A stretch of DNA of 64,000 nt from contig JAIXMR010000069.1 in NCBI GenBank assembly GCA_025677835.1, positions 1 to 64,000 of the forward strand, written 5' to 3'. The notes beneath the pieces are model-generated. The model saw only the letters and a program-made list of their open reading frames with translations. It was not told where the DNA came from and made no database searches. A program made the position numbers and the translations under genes. The DNA is from Sporodiniella umbellata (Eukaryota; Mucoromycota; Mucoromycetes; Mucorales; Rhizopodaceae). Position 1 is the first letter of the stretch, and each line of letters begins with the position of its first letter. Of this stretch, positions 32,601-48,831 are shown piece by piece.

Positions 32601-35457
32601 GGTGGAAACACTGGAGGAAACACTGGTGGAAACATTGGAGGAAACATTGGTGGAAACATTGGAGGAAACATTGGTGATCCTTCATCTAGTCAAGGGCCCC
32701 CCATAATACCTCCCGGAGTTACTGCTGTACAAACTGGTTTGCCTTCAGTTGTAACTGTTACTATATCTGGTACTATTCTTAGCCTAAGTACTGTCACAGA
32801 TTACAAAACACTTTCTTACACCATTGGCTCTCCTGGTGGTTCTGTATTACCTTCTTTACCTGCAACTCCAACTCCTGTTCTTCCTGGTAACGGCTCTGGA
32901 GGAAACAATGGAGGAAACCCTGGAGGAAACCCTGGAGGAAACACTGGAGGAAACCCTGGTGGAAACACTGGAGGAAACAACGGAGGAAACACTGGTGAAA
33001 ACAATGATGGTAACACTGGAGGAAACACTGGAGGAAACCCTGGTGGAAACACTGGAGGAAACAACGGAGGAAACACTGGTGGAAACACTGGAGGAAACAA
33101 TGGTGGGAGCACTGGTGGAAACAACGGAGGAAACACTGGTGGAAACACTGGAGGAAACAACGGAGGAAACACTGGTGGAAACAATGGTGGTAACACTGGA
33201 GGAAATACTGGAGGAAACAATGGTGGGAGCACTGGTGGAAACACTGGTGGAAACACTGGTGGAAACAACGGAGGAAACACTGGAGGAAACACTGGAGGAA
33301 ACACTGGAGGAAACACTGGAGGAAATACTGGAGGAAATACTGGAGGAGATACTGGAGGAAATACTGGAGGAAATTCTGCCAGCCCGGTACCTCCTGGAGT
33401 AACAGCAGTACAAACTGGCTTACCTTCAGTTGTTACTGTTACCGTTTCTGACAATACTATTAGTCTAAGCACTATTACTGATTACAAAACATCAACCTAT
33501 ATCACTAGTTACCCAGCAGCTATCGGATCACCATCTTTGCCTGGCAGCATACCTAGTTTACCGACTGGAACACTGAGTATTCCTATCAGTATCACCACCC
33601 CAACACTTAGTCTTCCTGGCAGCGGTTCGGGAGGCTCATCTCCTGGTCAGAGTTCCCCTATAGTCCCTCCTGGAATTACTGCTGTACAAACTGGTTTGCC
33701 TTCTGTAGTAACTGTCACCATGTCTGGTACTATTCTCAGTTTGAGTACGGTAACTGATTATAAAACACTTTCTTATACTCTATCTGGAAGTATACCCAAC
33801 GGAATAACTGCTGTTCAAAGTCAATCGAATGGTGCTACGTCAGTGTTTGGATCTGGCAGCGGCGGTTCTTCTGGAGTATCTGGAGGTCAGTCAGGCTTTT
33901 CCTCTGGAGCATCTGGCTTTTCTTCTGTATTTGGGGGCCAGTCAGGCTTTTCTTCTGGAGCTGCCACTACAAACCTAAACAATGTCTATGGTACAACCAC
34001 TTCTGGCGGTATTCCGTACCTACCTACTGGAATACAAAGTACATCTGCGATCAGCTCATCAAGACCCGCAATTTCAACTCAGTCAAGCTCTTCACGTATA
34101 ATCAATACACCAAACGGAGCTTCTAGAACGGTTACAGTTACCACCTATAATTTTGCTCCTTGTTGGCCATCAGCATCCTCTGTATCCAATACAATCTCTA
34201 GCTACAGAGCTTCTTCGCCTTCTCAAAGTGCCCCTGCATTAACATCATCTTCAATACCAACGCCATCTATATCAGGCTACAGCTCTTTTTCCTCTGTTGC
34301 ATCTACATCTCGAAGTCGCTTCTCTTCTGGAGTGTCAGGAACATCGTCTGCTATCTCATCAACTTTTAGAAACTTCCCCTTGTTACCAACTGCAGTAAAA
34401 GAAGTAGTAACGGGATCCTATAGTGAATCCTCCGCCAGCTCACAAAGCTTCTCTTCATTCTCGTTTGGTTCAGGATCTTTTGAATCTGACTCTGTCTCTT
34501 CATCTTCACCTACTGAAACATTCGAACAGCCTATTGCCACAGTTGCCACAGTTACAGTCACTTTTTCTTCCACGCTTCCCTGCTCAAATGTACCCCCATC
34601 TCAACCTACCTCTGTTTTGTCAAATGGATTTCCTGGGCTACCATCAAGCTCTGTTAGATCATCATCCGCCGTAAGCTATTCTTCTAGTTCCGGACAAATT
34701 TCTAGTCTTTTTAAACTTCCGTTTATATTTCCTCCCCAGATAGACTTTCCTGTTGTCAAAAGCAGCCCCTCAAGCTCGGCGTCCGCACCACGAAGTACCT
34801 ACAGTATACCCGCTGGATTCCCGGGAATTCCATCAAGCTCGTCAGCATCTATAGCTGCTGTTCCCAGCTCCTCGTAAGTCTACACTTCAGAATGTATTTT
34901 GCTAAGCTAAAACTCATTACCTTAGATATCTCGGTAATACCCCTGAGAGTAATGATGGGTCAAGCTCCTCTTCCAGTAGTAGTAGTAGTAGCAGCAGTGG
35001 ATCAGGGGGAGGAGGAGGAGGAGGAGGAACGTCAAGTGGATCTTCAGGTAGCTCTTCTAGCAGCTCCTGTGCAAACGGCGTCTGTAGCAGTTCCTCAAGT
35101 AGCAGCAGCAGTGGTAGTAGCTCAGGTGGCCCAGGTGGCTCATCCAGCAGCAGTAGCAGCAGTAGTAGCAGTAGCAGCGCTGGCGGTGGCGGTGGCGGTA
35201 GTGGTGGAAGAAGAAGAAAGCGCGGTGACAACTCAGATTTTGATACAGATAATCTTTCAAACAACCGACCGAACTCTTTTAGAAATCGAGCAAGATATAG
35301 AAGGCATAGACATCGAACTCCATCGTTTTTGAATGCCTTGCCTATTAGAGCACAGATCGAAAATATAGGCACTAAGAAAAAAACAATCACAGCTCACTCC
35401 AAAAGGCACGAGCAAAATTTATGGAAACACCAAAACCTCAAAAAGTATATACAATAG
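29606..35457 (+). CDS. Giant secreted repeat-rich wall/surface protein, 1916 aa
   Basis: Three exons (29606-29945, 29995-34873, 34926-35457) join in phase. Residues 1-24 are a signal peptide (MRQQPSMVTAFFVLLLATAT). The first 260 residues hold the few cysteines and a long Asp/Glu run (about 130-162). A Ser/Thr-rich stalk follows, then eight copies of a roughly 30-residue module (VTVSDTILSLSTVTDYKTS) separated by two kinds of low-complexity repeat: nineteen 18-residue units (GGGSGGNPNDPSPRPSLP, one shortened) and a long array of GGN(T/N/P) tetrapeptides. The C-terminal part is Ser/Gly-rich, then a dibasic run RRRKRG (Kex2-like) near residue 1836 and a basic tail. No GPI signal or enzyme domain is seen. 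The architecture fits a glycosylated wall or spore-surface protein, by analogy only. Confidence 0.8.
30905..32365 (+). repeat. 54-bp coding repeats (18-aa GGGSGGNPNDPSPRPSLP units) in four blocks
   Basis: I count 4, 3, 4 and 8 units in successive blocks (one unit of the first block lacks three residues), separated by near-identical copies of the beta-rich module. Unit-to-unit changes are mostly synonymous (AAC context CCAAAC/CCGAAC, CAC/CGC). Confidence 0.95.
32583..33372 (+). repeat. 12-bp coding repeats (GGN tetrapeptides) in two blocks
   Basis: A short block at about 32583-32670 and a long one at about 32900-33372 encode runs of GGNT, GGNN, GGNP and GGNI. The third bases vary, so they are old enough to have diverged or are kept by selection on protein sequence. 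Confidence 0.95.
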
Positions 35458-35540
35458 CTATTCAACAGCACTGATTCATTTAATACACCTAATAAAATTA
35501 TTTTTAAACGAACAATTGCTTTTTTTTCTAAATTTGAATC

Positions 35541-37239
35541 ATGGAAACTAAAAACCCTACAGATAGCCCTAACTCTCAAGAAGAAAAGGAGACAGACTTA
35601 GATCAGAAAAAAGAACAAAGGGCCGGCATCCCTGTTGAAGAGGAAATGCAACAAATCAATAAAATAGAAGATCCTGAGAATAATGCAAACAAAGAGTCCA
35701 GCGTTGTGGAAGTCGAAGACACACCAACAAATCAAAGCGAATATTCAAAAATAAAAGAGACTTCAAAAGATGTTATTCAGTCAAGGGTTATGGAAGTTTC
35801 CGTTGAAAGAAGTTCTATAACCGACATCAATTCGCTTGAAACAGTCAATGATAAAAAGACCATGTACACTGAAATTAGCAATGAATTAGCTAACAGCATT
35901 GATGTAGAAGGTGACATAGAAACAGCCATCCTTCAGGATGCTCAAAATTCGGAAATACCGAAAGTTGAATCGTTCAAAAAGCCTCAGGAGGATGTCACAG
36001 AGGAAATCTTGAAAGATAAAGTTTATACACTTCAAAATTTAATGAAGCGTGTCCGAAAAAACTTCGGTATTCTTCCAGCCTCTCTCAAGAAAAGGAAATC
36101 CAATGAATGTGAATCGAATAGCGAAATGTTTACAAAAAAGCTGGCAGTTGACATAGATGAAGATCTACTTTTGGATCAAGAGAGAGAGCAGTTGATGTCT
36201 AGATTAAAATCTTTCTCAAACATTTATTATGAAAAACCTCGACCGCTCTCAGCTTTAGATTGCGCACAATATGGTTGGTCGTATTTGAACACAACATTTG
36301 AACAAGGCTCCTTCATTGCTGTACTGGAATGCTCTTATTGTAGCAAAAATATGTTTATGGCTGACCTTGACCTACAATTTTGCACTAAACTTCAAGGTTA
36401 GACTTTAAGTCAAAACTAAACTAAACCAAAAATTATTAGCGGAGAAAATTCAAACTAGATACAACGAAGGTCTTCATGCATGGCATAAAAATGACTGCTT
36501 GTGGAGAGAAAAGAAGTTTCGAAGTGCGTTTATAAAAACCGAGTTTGTTTAAGATACTAATACAAGGTCGTTACAGTAGACGATGTTTACAAACTTCCCG
36601 TGGTCTCTCTAACAGAGACAGCCAACAGAATAAGGCGCGAAGGGAAAAAGATATCAAGTCAAAATATACCACCTTTACAAAACGAGCTTGTAAGTAGTAA
36701 ATGAGGCAGTTGACAAATAATTAAATTTTTGTTGTTAGAGTGAGTCAGTTTTAAAAAGAGTTCGGTTGATAATAAGAGATGCAGAGGATATACTTGATGA
36801 ACAGATTGACAGCACAAAACTTAATAGTTATTTACTTACTCTGTTTGGTTGGGTATTCTCTAATGGGGAGATACCAGGTATCTCATGCGAATTATGCTTT
36901 GCTCTCTGTGAATTTAAAGAGGGTACCGAAAGTATCGATGCAGTTAAAGAGCATCAGGCATATTGTCCTTGGAGAAGAAACATACTAGAGGGCAACTCGA
37001 AATCAGATAAGCCCTATCACTTAGAAGAAAATAGAGGATTCAATTTGATGATCCAGGCAGTCAAGAAAGAATACGAAATACTTGTGAGGCGCCATTATAT
37101 CAGCTATCGCAATAAAAGTCAGCAAGATGACTTATGCCAAAAAATCCTGAAAGACATTTTTGAATCAAGACAGTCTCTGTCCACCGGAACTTCTTTAGAG
37201 CCCGTCGATCAAAACATTGACAGTGTAAATATGATTTAA
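35541..37239 (+). CDS. rsm1: C3HC zinc-finger protein (ZC3HC1/NIPA, Rsm1-like)
   Basis: Four exons (35541-36396, 36440-36523, 36577-36689, 36739-37239) join in phase to 517 residues. After a long acidic, low-complexity N-terminus (residues 1 to about 175) and a basic patch (LKKRKSN) comes the C3HC finger: LDCAQYGWSYL, LECSYCSKNMF and, in exon 2, the HxxxC part (HAWHKNDCLW). Exon 4 holds the Rsm1-like second zinc domain: GISCELCFALCEF and HQAYCPWR. Animal ZC3HC1 and yeast Pml39/Rsm1 work at the nuclear basket in mRNA retention or export. A canonical TACTAAT branch site sits in intron 2. It starts 84 bp after the giant gene's stop on the same strand. Exons 2-4 are in small pieces but every phase agrees. 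Confidence 0.88.
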
Positions 37240-37660
37240 ATAAAGTCCATAAAACCCCCCAAAAAGCATACGACCTGATACGGTTTTATTTCATCAAGTA
37301 CTTTCGATACATACTTGATTTTTTGGTTTAAGAAGGGTAGTACCGAATACTTTTATCTGTGGTTAAAATTTTGAAAAAGAAGAAAGATACAAATAGCAGA
37401 TAACGTAAACACACTTAAGTAAATCAAAAAGAAAAAAAAAGGAAGCTTCAGAAAACAAACCACAAGCACAAAGGCCGGGTGAATGTACTCTGTGCTATAC
37501 AGACATGTGCTTCCCCTGAGCATCAAATAAAATTACAATTGAATGTTACACGTGATCATTCGAATATACTGATTCCGACAACAAATCCTTTAGGCTTTTT
37601 TCTGCTCCTATACGTTTTCATAATACTTGTAGCTCATCAAACATTGCATTCATTGCTTTA
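37240..37660. other. Intergenic, RICTOR upstream region
   Basis: Contains a 60-codon frame (37479-37661) with no similarity that I can name; more likely 5' UTR or spacer. Confidence 0.4.
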
Positions 37661-40600
37661 ATGAGTCCTTCACCTTCCTTCAGCCAAAATCTATCGCCTT
37701 CACAAAGCAAAGATACAGTTCCTGTTGAAAATGAATCGGCTAATGATGTCATAACAATAAGGCAAGAGGTAGTAAAGCAATTTTTGTTGTTTACTGCATC
37801 TCTCAGGCATTGACCCTTTCCTATATCTTCTCTTTTCTAAGCTGAAAGAATTGTTGTTGAATCTTGAAAAAGAGGCGAAACTGAAAACTGGAGTGGAAAA
37901 CATGCTGGAGGTTTATGTCAAAGACAAACCACGCACCAAAGAATTAGAAATACAGTTAGAAGAGTGCAACAATGCTATTAATAAGATAACAAAAGCCATT
38001 GACAATGTTCGCCTGAATGCAGGTAAATGTTCTTTTTCGAAAAGAAAAGAAAAATCAAAAGAAAACTAAATTAAATCAACACAGGGAATTATATTGTCGA
38101 GGTTGCCAAAATACTAAAGGAGCATGAGTTTGTTAGTCCTGGCTTCTCCATCACACCATCCTCTTTGGCTCAAACACGCTCTAAATTAAAGTCGCCTTCT
38201 ACTGGAAAAAGGACAATGTCACAAGAGGATCTGTCTTTTCCGGATGATGGTAATTCAGTTGATAGTTTGATCTTTAAACTGTTTATGGACTTAGAATTTA
38301 TATAGACGCTTGGTCTTTAGATAGAAGGCTTAATCACATCATAAACATATTACAAGTGGATGAGTGGAGAACTGGTAATAATGCTGGAAATACGATAAAA
38401 GATTCAAAAACGGAAAAACTTGAAACTTTAATTAGAATATTGAAAAATACAACTGATATTCACGCCTATTGCCCAAAAGGAAGCTTAGTGTCTTGGTAAG
38501 TTTGTAATAAAAAAAAAAAAAAGGAAAAACTCTGTCTTACACACATTGTAGTTTAAGACAGTGTATAGTTAGCCCTACCAAACATATAAGGATTATGGGT
38601 CTACGAGCATTGAGGCTGCTAGTAGAAGAGCCAAATGATATAAAGATAATGATGGACTACCATATAGATTTATTCAGTGTAAGGTAAAAACGGGACTTTC
38701 CTCAAACTAATCGTGTAAAACTAATGGTCTGCTAAGAGCCCTTGCCCGTGATCAAGAAGGCCATGAACCAGAGAGAGAGCAAACGCTAAAGCTAATAAGA
38801 TCTTTCATTGAATACGGTGGGGTTAAATATATCAAACAGGGTATCGTTCGATCTGTGGTGGCTATTGCTGAACAACCAGATTGTAAACTTAGAAACATAG
38901 CCCTTGAGACACTAGCTGAGTTAGGTAAACTTTCTGCTTGTTTTTTATTCTTGATTTTTTTTCTTATAAGGGTTTATGTGCCTATTGTAGCAATACTGGA
39001 CATCGAGCTTACTGTAAAGTCCGGGGGCTTAAGAATTCTGATACAGTCTTTAGTTGACGGTCAGCCAGCAATCTCGGAAATTTTGATTCAATCAGTGCTA
39101 TATGTTCTTGACAAACCGGATACACGTTGCTATTTGAGGCCTGGTGTTGAGTTGGAGACCATAATTGCACCTTTTACTGAATCGAGTAAAGGAACCAATT
39201 TCGAGGAAAGATTAAAAAACAGTGTAAAAATGGTAGTCATATTGGTAAAAAGCTGGGCAGGCTTATTTTACATGAGTGCAAACAACATGAGAGCCGCAAG
39301 ATCTGTTGTTCAAGCATTGAGAATGCCTTCACCTGAAACACAAGTAAAAAAACCATTACAAAAAATCAAACAAAAAACCTTACAAAACTCCATGTGTAGA
39401 AAATGGTTTTGGACATGTTTTTCGATATCTTTAGAGTAAAGCTGCCTAAAGACCATCATGGATTTTTATCTGGACGACAGCATACAGTTCAAGTTGGACC
39501 TATATCAAGCCAAGACTCCATAAAGGTCCCTTCACGTGGTGGGCCAGGGTCTGTTCTTAATGGTGCAGTTATGACAAACCTGCTAACAGCAGGAGGGATC
39601 AACCCTGACGCTTACGTTGGCTATACGCAGGCTCCTGGAGCAACATCGGCTAGTAATTCAGACCGATCGAAGATGCTTGATCACCACCTAAGTATTATCA
39701 TAATAATTTTCATCGAATCGGATATTATGATGGCTCTTGTTGACATGGTGAAATCAGATGATATATACATATCTCGCAAAGCTACGCTTTTGATAGGAGA
39801 GATACTTCAACTCTCAACTCACCTCCTTCCAATTTTGATGGCTATTCAGGTACAATCGCTTCCTAAACTGTTCACCTTAGCTTCCAACTTTGAAGATGAA
39901 CAGGTGAGGCATAACGCAAATACTGCACTTGCACATATTGATCGGCTTACACGAGCACGTACACGATATGCCACTGCATCTGAAAGACTGGATAGCCCAA
40001 CAGAGCGCACACAGGAGAAAGTCCACGAGGTGAAGCTAAGAATTGGATTTGCAATTGATGATGTGCATTTTCGGCAACTCTTAATGGATACGCAAGCGCT
40101 CGCTACCAAAGACTATACCAAATGGAATTGGGAAAGCGTAACAGAGCTGCTGCAAGGACCGCTACTGAACCCTCGTCGATTAGAAGAGGCAATGCGCAGT
40201 AAAAAATTCATCAAAAGACTTTTGGGTTTCTATCGGCCGTTTAAACATCAGTTTTCTGATATTAATGCAACAAAGGGTACCATTACTAAGTATGTCAAGA
40301 CAGGGTGTACACTAATGTCAACTTTATTGAACAACCCTGATGGCGTTCGATATTTGAGTGAAAGCAAGCTACTTGGCGACATAGCTGAAGCCTTCCATGA
40401 GCTCGATCCTCTTAAAAACAAAGGACAGTCTGAAATGGAGCCTATATTTTCTAAAGAAAGAATGGAAAATACTCTTACGTGTGGTTACTTTGCTATTTTA
40501 TCGACATTCTCAAAATTCAAAGAAGGTGTCCGTATTCTTGAAAAATTCAAAATTTTCAGTTGCTTCTATCAGATTTCGGAGCTGAAAAACAGGTCGGATT

Positions 40601-42106
40601 TGAAGGTTGCCATGATTACCAATTTAGACTATACATTAGATGGACATCCGCGAGTGTTGCTATCCAAAATTTTAACGTCAGGATATAATCCTATGAGACT
40701 TTTTGCAACACAACATATTGGTATGATCATGCGACAATCAGAGGCCGAGCATAATGATTGGCTAATTCGATTATTGGTCACTCAACTCTATGACACTCAC
40801 ATGGATGTTTGCCAAACCGCTGTAAATCTTTTGGACGAGGCTTGTGAAAATCAAGTAAATCTAGAACTATTGGTTAAATATCGCCCAAGTCTCGGTCATT
40901 TAGGCGAAATTGGCAACCCACTCCTGCTTAGATTCTTATCTACTTCCACTGGTTTTAGGTATCTAAATGCCCTTGGTTATGTTCAAAAGGAAATGGACGA
41001 TTGGTTTGAAGTAACTATATACATTTTAAACAAAAGGGTTAATTTTATATAAATGTACTTAGCGAGGAAATCAAAATTATGTTACACAGCTAGAGCTATC
41101 GCTGGCGAGAGCTCTAATAAATTGCCCTGACAAAAAACTATTGAATCCCTTTGAAGAAAAAGTAGATAGCGAAAACGACTTCGAAGCATTGTAAGTAAAA
41201 CTTTACATGAAACTATCTAAATAACTACAATTTAGACAAGCTGGAGATGGTCTTACCCCACCTCATTTCTACGGTGAACTTACAAAGACTGATGAAGGAT
41301 GCAATTTGTTAAGGCAGAAAGGACATTTCAAGTTGTTTTCAAACTATGTTCGTAGCTTTTCCTTGGACCAAGATAATTCTGAAGAGTTCTTGTGTCAACT
41401 AAAAGCCGTTTTATGGGCATTGGGAAACATTGGCGCAACAAAAAACGGACTACCGTTTCTTGAAGAAGAAGACATTGTAAAAGACATAGTACACTTAGCA
41501 GAGAACAGTCAAATACTATCACTTAAGGGGTAAGTAAATAAAACTTTAAGGCTACAACTTACGCAATCGTTAGAACCTGCTATTTTGTTCTTGGTCTTAT
41601 TGCAAAAACTCAGCAAGGGGTTGAAATACTGGGGGAAATTGGCTGGGAGAGCGTCCTGTCATCAAATGGAGAGCCTCAGGGGTTATGTGTCCCTTTAAAT
41701 CTCCAGAAATTCCTAAGTGTAAATTACTTTTGTAGAAATACAAAGCTCACAATTATACCGCTAGATTCAAAACTGGAAATACAAGCCAGCATTTCCTTCA
41801 CCACCATTGCTACCACTGTCGGTCACTTCTGAAGCCATAGGAGCAGATATCCTAAAGCACATAGGCGATATGAGCAACCATATTTTGGCTAACGAAGCAT
41901 CCAAAAATCTTACTAGACTAAAACAAACATACCCAGAACACTTTAAAAGAGTAGATATTTACTATTCAGTATGTGAGCTGTTAGGTAGCTATCACTTTAG
42001 AACCCCTGTGCGAAAATACATATTGGATATCTTTGATATGCGCTTTACAAACGAATTATTACAGTCATTGGATGATTTGTCGACTACTTCAAAAACGGCA
42101 GACTAG
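37661..42106 (+). CDS. RICTOR: RICTOR/Avo3/Ste20-type subunit of TORC2
   Basis: Twelve exons join in phase to 1278 residues, close to fission-yeast Ste20. RICTOR is the defining scaffold of TOR complex 2, which controls AGC kinases, actin and membrane stress. Residues about 37-97 resemble an HR1-type coiled coil; residues 110-600 are the ARM-like N-terminal domain (IRIMGLRALRLLVEE, RKATLLIGEILQLS); about residue 678 begins the signature middle domain (KWNWESVTELLQGPLL, RRLEEAMRSKKFIKRLL, GFYRPFKHQFSD); around 1020-1090 is the C-terminal conserved part (LTPPHFYGELTKTDEGC, LKAVLWALGNIG). Exon ends: 37768, 38022, 38249, 38495, 38683, 38924, 39343, 41010, 41190, 41529, 41718. The start at 37661 (MSPSPSFSQNLSPSQ) is the first ATG in frame; an upstream exon cannot be excluded. 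Confidence 0.93.
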
Positions 42107-43023
42107 TTTGTTTGACTTTTGCTTTTGATCACGTATCTATACTTTTATGTACAAGATATCCTGTTTGAAAAACGCTCCACGAATAAACGCTACAAAATTT
42201 TCATTTTTTTAGAAAAAAAAAGCAAGTCCTTCGAAGCAACTCTTGTACTCATTTAGGTCAGGCAGTTTGTACAAAGGCAATTACATAGGGATACAATGAT
42301 GCCTCATATAAATTTCCACTCAAAGCTATTGTTCTCCGAAACCCACTGGCTGGTAGAGTTAAAAGTGCATTGACCACAACTTTATTTACACTAAGCGAAT
42401 GTTACACCAAATCGAGGAACAGTCATTATTTAATGAAAGTGTTACATTTTATCAAAAAGCAAGGGAAAAGGCATTTTTTTAACATTAGAATTGTTGTAGC
42501 CCTTCTGAAAACAAGGAAACAATCAACAGCCTCTTGCGAATTTTAAATCTACTTTTTTTTTATCACTATATATTCTTTGATTCAGTTTGAAAATGTTAGT
42601 ACTAGGCTTAAGAGATGGTGCATTTATAAGAATAAAGAAGAAAAGCTCACTATCAATTTCCGTGCAGTCAAGAACTAAAGATACAAGTATAAGACTATTT
42701 CTAGAGCCAAAAAAACAAAACAAAAAGAGTCCACAATGCGTACCTGATAAAGTTACACACGAAGTTCGGTTATTGTTTTTGTTTGCTTCGAAAAGTGGGT
42801 AACCTTGTTCAATTTTGTAGCCTATTTGGCTTTTTTATTTTTAGACAGTAGAAAAAATTCAAGGTCGTTGTCGATGACATAAGTTGCATTAAATCAATTA
42901 TAGCGTATAAAATTAGATAAACAATATACATAGCAAGCATAGAATAAAGGAGGGTAATGTGATTGAAAAAGTTACATAGCAGCTTATTGTATATTGTAGA
43001 AGTGTATACAGACTTAAAAATTG
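42107..43023. other. Convergent 3' flanks, no gene
   Basis: Between the stops of RICTOR (plus) and the C2H2 gene (minus). A 71-codon frame at 42587-42802 has no recognisable content. Confidence 0.5.
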
Positions 43024-46099
<3,076 letters not shown>

Positions 46100-47335
46100 A
46101 TGTCATCTTCAATGCAAAACAGCGAATTGCTTGAAGTAATAATCAACAACTATTTATCAAAAGAGTCTATTCTGATAAAGAACTTGCCTTTTGTTCTCGA
46201 TGCTTTACTAAACCACAACCTGCTTGCTGAGACTTCCAACGATGAGATAGCCAGCCTACACAAAAAATGGACAGTTCGTTTAAACAGTCTACTGCACTCT
46301 AAAGTGTCTGCCATTCGCTGGTGCAGTATTTCTTTGATAAAGACTACCTGTGAATCCTCTCATTCTCTACTTGTTGCTCATGCTAAAGGCTGGAGTGCAC
46401 AACTCCTTGGTTTTCTCGCCGTGAGTATTTATTTAGAACGCCAAATATATATATATACAGTTTATTAATTTTGTTCTTAAGAAACCCGATGCAGATATTG
46501 TTCACAAAGAGTCTATTGAAGCACTTCAGTACATATTCGGTTATACTCATGACAAACCCGAATTGCACAGAGAAATAGCAACACCCAACATGCAAAAATT
46601 CAACCAGCTTTTGTTACAACTCGCTCAAAAAGAGACACTTTTAGTAAGCAATATCTATAGCTTTATATTTAGTAGATGTGATATACTGATGCCTGATTTA
46701 ATAGCCAACAGTACTTTCTGCTTTAACAGCCAACAACAAATATTTTCCCTCAAACAGCAAGCACATTGCTGAGCAATCACTTCAACTCTGTCTTTCTTGT
46801 ATTGATGGCACCAAAGATTTAAACAAAGAGATAGTTTTAGAATCCTACAAATGTATTGCTTCATTGTACAGAACTGGAGGAAAATCCGTTATGGCAGAGC
46901 AATGGAAGGAACACGTATTGAAATTAATAGGATCAGTACACGAATGTTTGAATAGACTTTTCGATACAGTAGATGAAGGTACACAAACAGATCCGTCTAC
47001 CAAAAACCAAAAAAAAAAATATTAATATTTTTTTTTAAAAAAAACAAAAGATATAATCGAAGCAGAAGTACCATCCGGCTATCCCTTTGTATCTGTCGGC
47101 AAAGATCACTTGGAAGCTTTTCCAGTGCTTGTCAAAAGAGTCCAACTTATACAGGACTGTATTGGAGTATTTTTAGGGTAAAGAAAAAATAGAGATAATC
47201 ATCGGTTTAACACAACACTCGTCTATAGTACTTCCACGACAGTTTCTGTGAGCGTACCCTCTGTACAATTGGTTGATCTTATTTGCCGTATTTACAGTAT
47301 ATTTGACGGGTCTTTGGTAAATGCGGACCGAAAGA

Positions 47336-47366
<31 letters not shown>

Positions 47367-48831
47367 AATACGTACTTGTAATAGATGCGTGATTTCAAGG
47401 ATAAAAACGAGTTCCATAGCTTGATCATGTGCTTGCCTACATTGCATTATAGCACTAACAAAATGCTTAGTAGCCTTATCTATTGGTAACAACACTAAAG
47501 AAAAAAAAAAGTACACTCTTTTTTAGTACACTAACTTTGATTACGCAAAAAAAAAAAAAAGTACTGGACAAGAAATGCTTCGATACAGTAAAGTATTCTC
47601 AAAGGCTTTGCTTCGACTTCTAAGTGATTACAAAAGCAGAAGAACCATGAAACTCTCTGTGTATAAGTTGATTACTTTGTGTATCGACAAGTTTGGTTAC
47701 AAATTTTCGGAAAGCATCGCCAAACCTTTGATTGCTGCTATTGTAGGGGATTTACAGATTGTTGAACACAAGTCGGCCAGTATTGTAACCAACAATCAAA
47801 ACAAAGGCTCTCACAAAAAGAGAAAAACCGATGTCACCAACTCTGATTCTATTACAAGTAAGCTAGTTTGTGCCTCAGCTAGCGATGTCCAAAAAGCTGC
47901 AGTACAAACTCTTACAAGTTTTTTGAGTGTATATGGATTCTCTCTTGACAACTCTCAGAGATCGACGGTTGATTCGATTGTTTTAAAGAGGTTATTACAG
48001 AACATTACCTTGTCCAACATGACAGATGAGGAAACAACCAGTGTGAAAATTGAGTTGTACAATTGTTTGATTGCTTCAGTAACATATCCCATTGAAACCC
48101 AGGCCAGCATCTTACCCCTTGCCTTACGCTTGTTTGCGGCCGGCATTAACGATTCCTCCAATGAGTTACAAGCCGTTTGCAAACACGGAATGACTATTTG
48201 CGATCTTATTATTCACTCAAGATTGCCTCCCATTCAGAGAGCTGCACCCAAAGAGTCATCTACTACCAACACTAATGTATCAGTAGAGAGCATAGGCGAG
48301 ACTTTTTCTGGAGATGAGAGTCCATCAGTTGTTAAAGAAAGCCAGGCAACATCAAATATTATAGAATTAGACAAAGATGTCCAAATTGAAACAAGAACAG
48401 AAAAAGAAATTGTGGAGATAAGTGAGTCAGATAATGAGGCGTCTGCTTCTGAGCCATCCAGTGTCATCACAAAAAAAACTGAAGATAACAAGAAACCCTC
48501 TGTTTTTGACACATCAAGTACCAACACAGAAAGCCCCGAGGAGCCTGCTGTTCTTGAACTACCTGTAATCAATTTGACGGAGGTTACTAGCAGCAGCTAT
48601 CAAGCCTCTGTTCTTGAAATACCAGATATCAGTACAAAACAACCTGGTAGCGATAGATCCTCTACTCCAGAACAAGTAGATACCGATATGACAGAACCTC
48701 AAGAATATGAAAAGCCTTTGGCTCCTGAACAACCAGCCGTGTCAGGAGATGGCAGTGATGACGATTTTTCTGCTTTTGAACTACCAAACATCGACATGGC
48801 AGGTCCTGATAGCGACGATGAAGACGAGTAA
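46100..48831 (+). CDS. RIX1: Pre-rRNA-processing protein RIX1 (PELP1-like)
   Basis: Seven exons (46100-46420, 46482-46643, 46762-46978, 47051-47177, 47229-47316, 47385-47485, 47562-48831) sum to 761 residues; yeast Rix1 has 763. Rix1 works with Ipi1, Ipi3 and Rea1 in ITS2 processing and late 60S maturation in the nucleoplasm. The N-terminal RIX1 domain is clear: SAIRWCSISLIKTTCESSH, AKGWSAQLLGFL, KPDADIVHKESIEALQYIFG. The second half continues as helical repeats (YSKVFSKALLRLLSDYKSR) and ends in a Ser/Glu/Asp-rich acidic tail (to DSDDEDE) typical of the family. The acceptor of intron 2 (AGCAAG before CACATT) is the least certain. Intron 5 has a run of about 23 A. The ATG at 46100 is preferred to one at 46037 because it matches the family start. 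Confidence 0.9.

Noticed and set aside
31211..33472. Long antisense open frames (187, 218 and 185 codons, Pro/Phe or Ser/Val-rich) opposite the giant secreted gene
   Set aside because: They are by-products of in-frame tandem repeats whose period is a multiple of three, which keeps all frames open. The sense frame has signal peptide, module structure and matching splice phases.
38925..38990. Continuous frame through RICTOR reading GKLSACFLFLIFF as a hydrophobic segment
   Set aside because: It is an intron (GTAAAC ... TTGTAG); its removal restores the conserved ELAILDIEL.
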